64,000 bases of DNA from Paragonimus skrjabini miyazakii (taxonomy: Eukaryota; Platyhelminthes; Trematoda; Plagiorchiida; Troglotrematidae), in the NCBI GenBank assembly GCA_014338405.1, contig JTDE01000961.1:71667-135666 (forward strand), read 5' to 3'. Of the stretch, positions 28,201 to 39,000 are shown in pieces. The notes below the pieces were generated by a model. It was not told the DNA's origin. It made no database searches and saw only the letters and a list, made by a program, of their open reading frames with translations. The position numbers and the translations under genes are program-made. Positions within the stretch are counted from its first letter, which is position 1; the number at the start of each line of letters is the position of its first letter.

Positions 28201-28233
28201 CGCAAAACTGTCGTAGTCTCCACATGTAACTAA
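3408..28233 (+). CDS. wnt4: Wnt ligand, Wnt4-like (gene span; CDS join 3408-4272, 17188-17468, 27700-28233)
   Basis: This gene encodes a secreted Wnt glycoprotein that would signal through Frizzled receptors. The spliced product is 559 residues, against roughly 350-400 for most Wnts. Residues 1-20 are a hydrophobic signal peptide beginning MLTIGYSLLIILC. Residues about 21-190 are a Q/H/P/S-rich extension. The Wnt domain starts near C197 and has 24 cysteines, the canonical count. Key motifs are RWNC (C243), SAGVSHAVTKACS, GCSDNIHFGVAFS, CKCHGVSGSCEMRTCW with the lipid-acceptor serine at about residue 398, LCCGRGF and CNCKFQWCCKV. The combination HNNHVGRQ, SGSCEMRTCW and FGVAFS resembles Wnt4 more than Wnt1, Wnt5 or Wnt11. 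Both splice junctions follow GT-AG and restore the frame (phases 1 and 0). The ATG at 3408 is the first one after the in-frame stop at 3369. Family membership is certain; the Wnt4 assignment is inferred from motif similarity and was not tested by phylogeny. Confidence 0.93.
7082..7639 (-). other. Unrecognised 185-codon open reading frame
   Basis: This minus-strand frame in the first Wnt intron is one of the two longest ATG- or stop-bounded frames in the window without a known function. It starts at an ATG (MLSQANSIVCHC) and includes NGGQRYSFIMNGRHFKSQES and SDFGAEIVVLSPDRYATYLQ. I see no signal peptide or membrane segment and recognise no family. It may be a chance frame, a repeat-borne fragment or an exon of a nested gene. 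Confidence 0.25.
10052..10151. other. Assembly gap (100 N)
   Basis: Exactly 100 N lie in the first Wnt intron. The round number suggests a placeholder of unknown true length, so intron 1 may be longer or shorter than 12.9 kb. Confidence 0.99.
11095..11225 (-). mobile_element. Decayed hammerhead SINE-like copy
   Basis: The minus strand reads a core-like CTGACGA, then AGAGC, CGAGTCTAGTG and the tail AAAAGTCTATGGGACC. The ribozyme region is 11161-11205. One core purine of the GAA motif is lost and stem II is mispaired, so it should be inactive. Confidence 0.65.
11250..11385 (+). mobile_element. Decayed SINE-like copy, inverted next to 11095-11225
   Basis: The segment CTAGTGACTTTTCGAAAGGG, then GGCTGAAATATCTTTGAGAA and ACGATCAACCGCGACTG, follows the family tail order at lower identity. 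With its neighbour it forms an inverted pair, as also seen near 47.2-47.6 kb. Confidence 0.45.
12241..12345 (-). mobile_element. tRNA-like SINE head remnant
   Basis: On the minus strand, AGTGGCTCATTGGTCAGCAT resembles the family A box and CAGTTCAAGTC the B box, followed by GGATGTGCA where the ribozyme would start. No ribozyme core remains. Confidence 0.45.
15487..15595 (+). mobile_element. LINE reverse transcriptase scrap
   Basis: A short frame reads NTPGVNGMPYELLLILLRTF, matching the RT fingerprint xxPGxDGxPxEx found in LINE elements. No neighbouring motif is intact. It lies in the first Wnt intron. Confidence 0.35.
17188..17468 (+). CDS. wnt4: Wnt gene, coding exon 2
   Basis: The exon follows a TTTTGAATAG acceptor and completes a glycine codon split with exon 1, giving SKGTRES as in other Wnts (xxGTRE). 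It encodes SAGVSHAVTKACS, CGCDR, GCSDNIHFGVAFSRQF and HNNHVGRQ, and ends at a phase-0 donor, GGCAG followed by GTGAGT. The four cysteines sit at the standard Wnt positions. The 281-nt length fits the phase 1 entry and phase 0 exit. Confidence 0.93.
18460..18640 (-). mobile_element. SINE-like copy with mutated hammerhead
   Basis: The minus strand retains stem II exactly (GCTCT-GACA-AGAGC) and GAA. The core reads CTGATCA instead of CTGATGA, changing the conserved G8, and the stem I 3' strand is degraded. The ribozyme lies at about 18488-18527. A degraded head follows toward 18640. Confidence 0.6.
19515..19830 (-). mobile_element. SINE-like copy with extended 5' flank, ribozyme decayed
   Basis: The head at about 19610-19690 has CAATGACCCAGTGGCCAACA in place of the A box, and GAGAAGAAGCATT marks the tail. 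Bases 19725-19830 match the flank of the 47.3-kb copy (CTTGTGAGTAA, CCGATCGTTTC), so the repeat unit extends beyond the tRNA-like part. Confidence 0.6.
22264..22335 (+). mobile_element. Possible RTE-type reverse transcriptase scrap
   Basis: The frame reads PEQAGF, then after a stop YLHQINSVEEF, aligning without gaps to xEQAGFRxGRxCxDQIxxLRxxLE of RTE elements. It is short and interrupted, so the assignment is tentative. It lies in the second Wnt intron. Confidence 0.3.
22841..22985. repeat. Dispersed repeat, copy 1
   Basis: Shared with 31701-31865 in direct orientation: both have ACAGTAATAC, then GTGGTTCTTGCTGAT, a purine-rich AAAAAAGAGAGGA-type stretch, ACTCAA and AAGGTGC in the same order. 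The family was not recognised. Confidence 0.5.
24897..24920. repeat. (CA)12 microsatellite
   Basis: A perfect CA dinucleotide run lies in the second Wnt intron. CA-rich sequence also occurs near 24370 and 24450. Confidence 0.95.
27197..27463 (-). pseudogene. Fragment resembling an activin/TGF-beta type II receptor kinase domain
   Basis: The minus-strand frame reads DVAIKIF, then QEVYNKPRRHE, and later YHLLSNNSLG. Type II receptors have VAIKIF, EVYNLPxxRHE and a YxxxGSL segment in this order and with nearly this spacing, in the kinase N-lobe. A possible acceptor (GATGGTTTAG) precedes it. It could be a decayed copy or an exon of a gene nested in the second Wnt intron. No further kinase motifs were found nearby. 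Chance similarity remains possible. Confidence 0.35.
27700..28233 (+). CDS. wnt4: Wnt gene, coding exon 3 (terminal)
   Basis: The exon follows the acceptor AACACATCAG and runs to a TAA stop. It starts TVLSKMEVQCKCHGVSGSCE, which continues the GRQ of exon 2 exactly as in Wnt proteins. It holds 16 of the 24 Wnt cysteines, including the C-terminal cysteine-rich knot (CNCKFQWCC, CQTCRK, STCN at the end). A sequon (NAT) lies in QCVENATGLNSC. The central linker is Thr/Arg/Gln-rich and longer than in vertebrate Wnt4. Confidence 0.95.
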   Translation, partial: TVLSKMEVQCKCHGVSGSCEMRTCWRSLPKFRDLGAHLQERFHKAILVDFVNQQLVPITADEVTHQATQFRRHPRTSAPDSSTGQEKVTSPTEYDLLYITRSPTFCHHDPGFGSLGTHGRQCVENATGLNSCDYLCCGRGFKRKTTVREERCNCKFQWCCKVICQTCRKTVVVSTCN

Positions 28234-29012
28234 ATCCATCTTCATTTTGGAACAATTGTTTGCTACATAAACAAACCGAAACGGAGCTTTTGTTAAAAAT
28301 TACTGTCCATAACTGCCTGCTCGCCCATTCATTTAGAGTACCAGACATAAGGTCTCTTTCTCCAATCCGCTGATTTCGTGTATGCGTGCTACAAAGTCCA
28401 TTGGGTTATTGTATCCCAGCCACCTATATATGTCCCCACAAGTCTACGGATTAGAGTGTTTCTATGATGTAAAAGACTATCACAGACAGTCGTCATCGGA
28501 AGGTAATCGATTGTCTCCTAAGATTGATGCAAAATAAGTGTCAGACTTGAAGTGAAAATTATCATCAGCCTTGCAATTAACACAAAAGTTGCTACTTGGA
28601 CTGATTATTATTAATGCTATGTTCATGGTTCTGTTACGATGGTGCAAGACATGTGCCGCAGGTCGTGGCTGTACCTTATCACAGAAGTTCACAAATTATC
28701 CTACAATAGTGATTACGTTTAATCACGTTGATATTAATTATACCAAAGAGCTCAAACAATGATATTTGGTTATAACATCATTTGAGTGCGAACCTGGTTA
28801 ATACTTTTTGTTACAGTTCATGTACGATAAGCACAATTACATTTAACTAATATGCTCGACTTAATGTTTTTCAAATGACATCATTGTTTTTATCATAGTC
28901 AAGAATTATTATGCTCTTAAATGAACTATGTGTTGAACCAAACACATGTGGATGTGCACACATCGTTGAGAGCTAAAATCAAACGAATCCAAATTGGTTT
29001 TGGTTTGCAGCC

Positions 29013-29018
29013 AATAAA
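29013..29018 (+). terminator. wnt4: Candidate poly(A) signal for the Wnt gene
   Basis: AATAAA occurs about 780 bases after the Wnt stop codon. It is a plausible but unproven 3' end. Confidence 0.3.
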
Positions 29019-31700
29019 CTAACGAATGTAAACAAACTTATCGTTTCTAACTATCGTCTTCATCAATCAGTCCACATAAGCTGAGCTGACCGCTCGAATC
29101 GATGCATACTTAAAAGAAACTATGGATATGCAAACAATCGTTCGGCTATTAAAACAGTAGTCTGCAATTAATATGCTATGTACTTCGTAAGCCAAGTAAG
29201 ATCACGGGAAGCTAAACAGAACCACTAGGCTATCGTGCAGCGGCATGCCCACGAAACAGGAAAGCCTTGATATTACTGTTAAGTAGTAGATGTGGTCTGC
29301 TAAATTGGAAAAGCCATCGGCATCAAATGTTTCGGTCTAAACGTCCACAGACAAGATAGTGTTCCTCAGTTAATGGAGTGCCTGCATTCACAAGACTGGT
29401 ACCCCTGCTAATTACCAATATTATTCCAGCGTTTTATGTAGTTTGCTAGAGCTTATATCACTGCTGAGGAAAGTAGCAGCTAGAATCGGGGTACCACCTG
29501 GTCATACCCATGGCTATTTAAGTACGTGCGAAAATGTGATAATTCTTGATAAGCGAAAATGGATTTAATGATACTGTTAATGATACTGTTGGAAGACGGT
29601 CTTCTGTTAAACTACATATACAACGTAGGTCCCTAAAATAGTTCATAGTGGCATCGAATGGGCGGTAAAACAGAAGCTATAAACTTTGCCCTCCGGAATG
29701 TATGAACTAGTGACTCACAACAAATGTGAATACATACGATGCTTAACAAGCTACTCTTCCTGAACTGAGATCAGAGTGGGATCCTTGTTGAATACATCGG
29801 GCAAATCCGACCAACACAACAAGGTGTTCGGGAAGACTAAGAAGCACTGCTTTAGCTAGTGAGTTCATTAATGAACTACTCAGCTACGAAACACAGGGTA
29901 AAGTACGAACACTCATTGAGAACACATTACCTTGGGCACAAAGCGTTCCGTTTCCGTAATGACAAATATGATACACTGTAAAACTAGCACTATATTACAG
30001 TGTTCTCAAAGAGTTCCGCTAAAGGTTTGATCGCCTGTCATTCAAGGCTTTTCATTTCGTTGCACAACATTAATCAGGATAGACATCGACATAATCTAGG
30101 TTTAGGATTGTGGCAAATCTGAAATTGTTTAGTTAGAATATACTTAAGATCGAGTGACTACTTGCAGTTTGCGAACAGTTTGCAAGCATTAATGTTCTCT
30201 GGTGGCTCAGTAACTTCCACAGGCCTGGTGAATCAGATGCAAATCTGTATACTGAAGAAGGGTAAGGTATGCATCTGTATTAATCTGAAAGAAACAGGCC
30301 CTATATCAAGATTACATCTCGGTCATTGGTTAGGATAGAACGGGAGCACAGCAGAAGGATGCGAAAAGTTGGATCGATGCAATCAAATTATTGTCAGCTG
30401 TGTTCGGGAGAAGAAGACAACTGAAAGCTTGATCCATGTAACAATCGTTTCTGGTTACGCTGTCTTTGGTTTCCACGAGTGCGACAATTGCTGAAATCAC
30501 GTGTTTCTGCTTAATTTTAAATCTTCATCTAATTGACCGTGAATTTTCCAGATATGTTTGATGGTCTACATATGACACGCACCGACAACTACTGGTTACA
30601 ACAGGATATTTAGGATTTTGTACCCAACAGTCCGTTTTACTTTATTCCGGTTTTCGGTTTATGATCATATGGCAAGTTATTGTAGATTTTTCGTAACCGC
30701 GTTTTTTGAGAATTTTCGCAACTCTATCACCATTAAACTAAGGTAATAAAAAAGTTTCGTTTTCTATATTTTGCAATGAAATATATTGATTCGTCAAAGG
30801 AAACGAGCACAAAATGTAGATATATGAAGCTCACCAGTAACTAGCTCAAGTTATCTACATGCGTTTGTGTTGGAAAAAAAGTGATTATGAAATTATTCCA
30901 ATGGGATGTTCACAAAGTGACACAACCAGAAGTTCAAGCAGTCATACTTTTCAATTCTGCTTTGGCGAAGCAGATATGATGAGCAAAAAATGACTGACAG
31001 ACAAACTGATAAACATGTGTTTCATGTAGCTTTCACGTGTTGATTCTAAAAAGAGAAAACACTTCAGTTATGACAATGAAATGTGGCTTGCAGTTTCATT
31101 TATAAAAACAACATGATTGAATGCTTTCACGGTCAAGCAAATTAAACTACTAAACTCATGCGGAGTTAGCCTAATACAGAAACTAGAGATGTTCGCCGAA
31201 GAAATTGTTTCTTGTATTGACAAGTTTTACTTTCAAAAGAGCGGTTGACAAGTTTCCAACCTGTTGTTAATCGATACTTTAACGATCAACTCTTCGAGCT
31301 ATTCTTTAGCCCGTAGTTCCCGGGATATTCTATAACTGGCACCTGCTCAGAACTTGTGGATTATATGTTCCAAGTCACCTTTAGCTGAGTAACTGACTGT
31401 CGCTCACCTTCTGACCCTTATGAATTCATAAATGTCCAGGAGGATTGTGATCTGGTGACCGGTATGACCAAAGTAATATTCACATGTATTAAGTACTTAG
31501 ATGTGTGGCTACGTTATCACCTGAGAACTTTATTGACAGGAAGCACTTAATATGAGTACCAAAGAATGACTTATAGTAAATAATGCGATCCTAAACGTTT
31601 CTGCTGCTCTCATAACTCATTCAGATAACAGTAATATACAGTGACTACTGTGGATGATTACTATCATCATAATCACCAAGATCACATCATTATCATCATC

Positions 31701-31865
31701 AAAAACAGTAATACATAGGTGGTTCTTGCTGATACTTAACTGCGATAAAAACTACGAAGAAAAAGTCGAACCCTAGTCAAGAAAAAAGGGAGGAAGAAGG
31801 AAGGAGAGGAGACCTACTTGTCAAACAATTGTACCCAAACTCAAACACTCAACAACAAGGTGCCT
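31701..31865. repeat. Dispersed repeat, copy 2
   Basis: Direct-orientation partner of 22841-22985. The purine-rich middle is longer here (GGGAGGAAGAAGGAAGGAGA). It lies between the two genes. Confidence 0.5.
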
Positions 31866-32115
31866 GTACCTTGCAGAATAAAAATCGAGCCATAAGGGTA
31901 AGTAAGGCGACATCAATAAGACAGTATCCTCCACTACCCTGCGTCATTTATTAATTATATACTTCACAGACAACTCAGTCAGACAACGACGAAATTCACA
32001 CTATTGAGTACTATTAGTCGCCATCCCACATAAAGTCTTCAACCACCCACTCCATGATTCACATCCGCCCCATCACGACAGATAAGCCTGGTCAAATTCT
32101 TATTCGACGACTTCA

Positions 32116-32121
32116 TTTATT
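32116..32121 (-). terminator. Candidate poly(A) signal for the phosphatase gene
   Basis: On the minus strand AATAAA lies about 800 bases after the stop codon. A second one is at 31947-31952. Choosing between them needs transcript ends. Confidence 0.3.
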
Positions 32122-32916
32122 TACATCGGGTCACCACATACCCATCTTATACGTTACGCCAGTCGGTCGCAACATCAGTAGGGAGTCGTCTAAATTCCCG
32201 TATTCAAATAGTTCTCCAAACATTCTTTCACAAAACTAACGTCCGCAGAGGAATGCTTTAAATGATGTGCAACATCTCATGTATCACCCGGACCGCATGA
32301 ATTGTCCAGCAAAGCGGGCGATGACCGCAAGCTGCTTCGGCAAACCCCTTTAAGCGCTTCAAGTTACGAGTATAGAAATTATCTGTTTTGTTGGTGAAAT
32401 GGTCTCAAGACAGGTTGCACCAACATAATCCACCAAGATAATCCATTGGCAAACCATATCGTGAAATGGTTCATCTCCACAAAGATAAGTAGGGCTAATG
32501 AGGACTCCATCTGTGCTCATGCCAAACACGCTTGAATCATGCGTAATGTCTCTCATTACAGACGGAAGTGTTGTACTCTTGAGAAGTCCAATAAAAAGTG
32601 AAAACCAGCATGCCCATCTCCTAGCGTCAAAAACGTCATGGCTTTTACATTACCCAAAAAAATGAAATTCAAATAACCAGCAAGATCACAGACGAGGGAA
32701 ATCACTGACAATTTTACAGGGGTTTCTGAAATAGGAGTCGTCAATGAACCTGATTACGGAAGTCACTAGACTCGCAACAAACTTTCCGTTTTTCTCCCCG
32801 GAATAGATTACACACTACCAGTCAATTGAACGAGGGATTTAAATCCGTATTGGGTAACGCTACCATACATTTCCACGTAGCTACAATGCACTGGAAAATA
32901 TCTAACCCATAAACAA

Positions 32917-33098
32917 TTACCGTTGCCGAACTTCAACGAACTGAAATTCCTCCAAAAACTTTAGTAAATCAAATTGCCGTAACACGTCCTTAGGAAGAAG
33001 GTCGATTAGACCATCCAACAATTTCTTCAGTTTTCCCACCTTTGGTGTGACCGGTAATGATTTTAAAAATTCCTGTACAGAGATTAGGTCCACGCTGT
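32917..33098 (-). CDS. PPEF-like phosphatase terminal exon: degenerate EF-hands
   Basis: The exon follows ATTTCTATCTTTCAG and ends at a TAA stop. It encodes SVDLISVQEFLKSL and later KFLEEFQFVEVRQR, which align with PPEF segments SGFISLDEF and NEFLEAFRLVE. The loop ligands are mostly replaced: D1, D3, S5 and G6 of the second EF-hand read N, N, V and D, and the third loop has no acidic ligand at positions 1, 5 or 12. Confidence 0.85.
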
Positions 33099-36000
33099 CT
33101 GAAAGATAGAAATTATAGAGAAAAACAAACAGAGTAAAACGTCGAAATGAAATGACGTAGAAATAAAAACTACAACCGGTTTTAGAAAACAACACAATAG
33201 CGTGTTACTTTTGTCGTACATCTCAGGCTCAGTGAACAAACGCCAATTTTGCTGACTAACTACATTCCGCTTAAGTTACGTATGACTATTTGTTTCGCAG
33301 CATAAATTCGTATAAAAAAAGGACTAACAACAAACGAAGTTTAACCATGGATTACGTTAATTCCACTTCCATACAACTTTTACTCTACTCACCCATTTAC
33401 AGTAGTATAAAATTAAAGTAGTTGTCTCCAAATGATTTCGGTTAGAGCACACAAATTATGGTACACCTCACGTAATCTTATTTGGGTGTTCTAAATACTG
33501 TAGTATACTTTCGTCCCGGAAGTTAACATGACTGAACAGTTTGCTCTATCTGACCTCATTTCCACTGCTGGGCAAGTTATTCCATTTTCGAAAATTCTAA
33601 ATTTGTCAAAAAACACTGAACCATAACCGACTCAATTACTGATAGCTATTCTCCTAACTCAATGTAACATATTTGTTCATTTGAATCACAGCTGCACTCT
33701 AACTATCTTATCACTTGAATTAGCAGGATAATTGTCTGCCTGTTTCCAATGCACTGTTATATGCGTTTGTATACTCATAAGTTTATCTGAATTGTTTATT
33801 ACTAAAACTGCAAGACCACGTTTGTCATTATATATATATATATATATATATATAAGGCCATACGTCTGATACAGCAGATGAGCAAATAGTTACGAATAAA
33901 AGCGTCAATATTTTTGGCTTTCCAAGGAGTAATGACAACAGATAGCAAGACTCGGAAGATGAGTGTGAGGACAGATGTACCAAAAAGCGATAAGAAGATG
34001 GATCAGCTGTAGGGAGGAGAGCAGATTTTGGAGGCCAACATGAACACAAGTAACAGCGATCCCTTAGCAATCCAAGCAAAGTGTGTTCCTCTAAGGTGGG
34101 ATTGAACAACCCCGGTAGAAGCTGTGGAGTCGTCTTTTTGGATAGAACAGGTCCTTTACGTCATTTGGCTGCTTGTCGAGCTTGGTATTTAAAATGCAAT
34201 CGTCAAATGAGTTGGTATCATCAATGTCTAAGGGTATAAAATTGATAATTGTGATAATTCTTAGAAGCGCAAACACATATACTAATGAAATTCCTCCGTA
34301 CAGAGATGAATTGTTTGTAACCTGAATATTAATCAAACAACTGAGAACCGAAATCACCAACTTTAGCTACCAAGTTCAGTACTATTGTTAACGATCGCTT
34401 GTATCTTGAGATAGTCGAATGTCATCAATTTTGGTTTCGAAAATTACTGGTTAGTTATACTTGTTTTAATGTTAACTGGTGACTTACTGTTCAGGAGTTT
34501 AATCAACACTACTGACAGGACATAATTAACCACTTTTGTAAACATAAAACAAAATCATACTAACAAATTCACGGTGAGATTGCGTTCCATTTTATGATAT
34601 GTTGCAGCGATTTCTGCGATATTTTGTATTCATAATTCGTCCCTAATGGTTCGACTGTGTCGTTCAGTACATTTAAACTTGTGCTGGTTACTTGCGTGTA
34701 CTTATACAAAATATTCATTTTAGTTAACACTTTTCGAAAGCACAAAAATGACTAGGTAACTTGTAATAAAATGAGCAATTTACATTACATGACGCATATT
34801 TGATTTCAAACTATCTACTCACATTTGAATACAATATACAGCTCAGATAAATTCGTTCTATTAAGTCAACTCTTCAATTGTTGCATTGCATTGTATAATT
34901 TCCCAACCCAATTTACCGAATAGTATAATAGTGTGTAGAGATTTGAAATCAGAAACCCTCGAGAGAACACAAAAATGGTCACTTTCACAATCAATTCACT
35001 CACTGATATTATTCGTTAGTTGTTGAACAGCCAGCAATATTTCTTGGTTGACAAATAAATCTTCGGCTAGATGTGGATGATCCTAATGATTAAGAATAAA
35101 CACAACGGATGTGACAGTAGAGTACGAAATATTTAAGTGTGAAAAACTGTTCGGTGAATAGCAATTACGTTGAGACAATAAAGTAAAAGTATTGTTAAAC
35201 AAGTAATTTCTATCAGTTTGTATTTCAACAAAACACCTACCTTGAGTGAAGGATGATATACACAGGGACCGTTGAACATTGAGCTATAGAGAACCTTCGA
35301 GGGATCTCCCATAGATTTTTCAACCAGAAATGTACGCAGACATCTCCAGGAGAGTTGGAGATGAGTTGAGGTTGTTAATATTTGACACCAGTCACTTATG
35401 GTTATCATACCTGATACAAGACAATTGAAAGCTTCATATGATTTGAAACAGAACTCACACAGTTCAGAGGAGTAATCAGAGTTTATCATTGGTTACTCGC
35501 ATGTTAACTTATAAACTTAAGACAAGGCTATTTATAATAAAAAGAGATTGGAAGCAGCAAGAAAAACTACCAGCAATCAAAACGTAAACTATCAGTGGTT
35601 CATCTCATCCTCAGATTTATAGTTATTGGTGGTATCCGTTAACCGAATGAATGTTAAAAAATCTGAAGCTACACACAGTGAGTATAGAATAGTTTTTTTG
35701 GGAATAATGCACTGATTTCAATATATTCTACGTGAACAATTGAATGTTCCATTTGAAGTAGAAGTTTCAATACGACAAACAATTGTTTCTGATAATTCGC
35801 TTTCAGCAAAGCTGATTACCACGATTTCATAAAAGCGTATCGAAATACAAACTGAAAAATCTGTGAGGTTTTGCTTCAAATTCTCATGAGGATTTAAGGT
35901 TGTATCAAACTAAAACGCCATGGCGATCACTCAATCGATCATAAGTTGGATGTGGAACTTTAAACTGCGATTCCATAAAAACTTCTTCTTGTCACAAAGC

Positions 36001-39000
36001 AATCACGACTGCCCTAGCCCCACAAAACATTTGAATCTAACCGCGTCAGTTGTTCGCTAGTCGAATAACAAAGTGACGGTTTCATGGTGTCCTATTTCAA
36101 CAATCACCTCAAAAATGTTTCATAATCTAATAAGTTTTGAAAAATTGTAAGCCCGTTAGTTGAGGCAGAATTATAAAAGGAGCTCAGTAATCACTTCATT
36201 GCGCCAGAACATCGCTAAAATGCTGCAACGTACAAGTTACAGCAACATAAATGTATACAAATGTTTTTAAACAGCAAAACAAAGTCAATACACTGAGCAT
36301 CAGAAAAAAATTAACGGAATCCTCTTTTAGCACAAGTTGGGATTGGTTTGGGTTGAAAATAACAATGAGTTTATCAAGAACAGTATATAAAATAGGCATG
36401 TGCAGCTTTTATGTTCCTACAGGAACTAGCCTGAATGTGATTTTTTAAATAAATGGAAAAGCGTTGGGAAAGTCAATATCACATCAGATGACATGAACAA
36501 GTCGTTTGAAACAAAACGCAAAGGTAATTAATTGATTATGGTGTCATTGAATAGCTTCAATTCTAATATACCAAAGGCTGAAAATACTAATTATTCTAAT
36601 CGGTAGCCTGGTCACAAGCTTGTTGGTCTGACGGATAAACGAGTTCGTCTCGAACATCTCTCCTAAGAATGTTGTTCAATGAATTCAACAGAACAGAACA
36701 GAAAGAAGGTGAAGGTTGTGATATATTAACATTTCTTTTACTGTCATCATCTGTTATAAGTGTAAAACATTCAGGTTATATTAATCACGTAAGTAAGGTC
36801 GGTCAAGAACAACCTTGAAACCGATCCTTACAGACTGGTTAGAAATCCAACTCCATAAAATTATATCAATAGCAGGTTTTATAAAAGAGGGTTACCTTTG
36901 CTTTAACAAACATCCGTAAAGATTAGGTATCAAGTTTGTTTGTGAATACAAATCAATATACTGAAGTAAGTTGCAATACATGGTTAGAGTAAAGAGTTGG
37001 AAATATCACTGGCATACGGTTTACAAGTGTCAGTCTCACTACTAACGTGACATATGTGCACCACGAAGTTAATCTGAGAGAATACCAAACCATTTTGGAT
37101 GCGTTGTCAATCTACTTTCTTTGTTTCAAACGCATCTGTTATACAATCCTGATAGCTAAAAAACGGAATAGGGTACTATTTAGTCCGGGAGCTTTCCTGT
37201 TAAACAGAGCTCTAACGCTTAAATTCTAGTAGCGTATGCTTGAAATGAAACAGATGTGCTCGCCTGGCTTCGGTCTAGCAGTATATAAAGGCCAGCTAAT
37301 TACATATGCTCAATAACAGGGTTTCACCCTGTAGAAAAAAATTAATCCAAACAACCAACCACTGACAATTACTCCGATCACCACACTTGTCCGTGGTTTA
37401 AATCTAGTCTGCATCATAACGCTTCTGGAGCGGTATACATTGAAACTTAACCAGTACCGTACACACCAGTATTCTGTTCATCCATCGCCTTGAACGCGCT
37501 CATGAGCTCCTGTTCACGAGGCTGAAGATGTCGCCAAAGTTTCAGAAAGGCAGCATTAATCTCGTCACGGACTCTAATTGAAAAGGACAGTAGAGAGATC
37601 GTTGTATTAATAAGACCAATGGGATACTTAAACAGTTTCAGGATGTCATAGATGACTACTGAGCCCTAATAATGACAGCTTCAATTATCCAGGCCAGTGA
37701 ATCCATCAATTCAACAGGGCAAATCAGGGTACCGTCTATACTGAAATTGTATAATGAAAACACACGAATAAGTAACCTCTTTATAAATAGTTAATCATAA
37801 GCACACGTAGAGAACAAAATATTAGACTGAAAATATTTAACATGAGATTTTGACTTCACTGTCCATCTGATTCTAGAGTCGAACGTTTGATGGGTTTTCC
37901 GTATTAACCCAACGCTGGCCTCTCACACTGATCTACAGAGTACATAAAATCAAGGATACCGGAAATTCACTGATCAGTACCTATTGGCAAATATAAATTG
38001 GGAATGGTAACCAAAGTAGTTTATATGTAAACATAAAAATAACGAAGCTGTTATCTGACTGATAACAAATTCAGTACTTCCTTCCACTGTAGTGTCAGAT
38101 ATCAATAGTTATGTGTAATGATGCAGCCTGAAAATTAGAATCTAGTAATGATCAGATGCAATTTCTGGATTATTGCGTCCATGCAGTAAGGACAGAGGCT
38201 GAAGACCACTGTCTGTTACAAAAATACAAATGTACCTAATATACTGGTTATAAATCTACTCACCCTAAAATGGTGTATGCCCAATATTACATAAAGTCTT
38301 GCACTTATACGCGTAGAAATAAGTAATGGTCACACTGTTGAACGACTAAAGTGATCAATCAGACTAAAGAGCAGTAGCAACAGAAAGTGACAATTCAAAA
38401 TCGAGGATGAAAGATCATCTCAAGCTTGTATCTGACAGTACGTGTCCGTCAACTTCCGCGTAGAAACACTTAGGCACAAATGATGTTTTCTCGCTTGATG
38501 AGGAAACTTTTGCAGTATGAATTTCAAGCTGTCCTGGCAGCCAAATACTTGAAACAACTGAACCATTGTTCACAACCAGAAGAGCAAATGTTATCTTAAA
38601 TAGCTTCTCAAAAGATAATTAAGAATGATACTAAGCCAAAGATAATGAAAGCAAAGAAAATGAAAATTTACTGCTGTAATTCAATCTAAAGAAGGGCGGT
38701 GGAAGATCATGTGTGGGGTCCCGGGTAAAGTAAGTATCAGGGTCCTTCTTCAACAGGAGGCACCACCGCACAAAATCCTGGTGCACCCTAAAAATTGCTT
38801 GTTTGTTTATGGGAATATTAACTCTGTATACAGAATAGAATATAACAGACGTTCACAAGTTTATGCTGTCCAGACGGAAAAAGAACGGCACCGGAATAAA
38901 TGAGCACCAAAAGAACAACAGAAGTGCACCATAAAATCAAGTAGAGTACCAGATCACGTATGGAAGTTTTGGAATTGCTGGTCAATTTACTATGATTAAT

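Larger units (their letters stand above)
28234..32916. other. Interval between the convergent Wnt and phosphatase genes
   Basis: I found no gene here. It contains the candidate poly(A) signals of both genes, one dispersed repeat (31.7 kb) and a 12-base tandem duplication near 29570. Confidence 0.7.
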
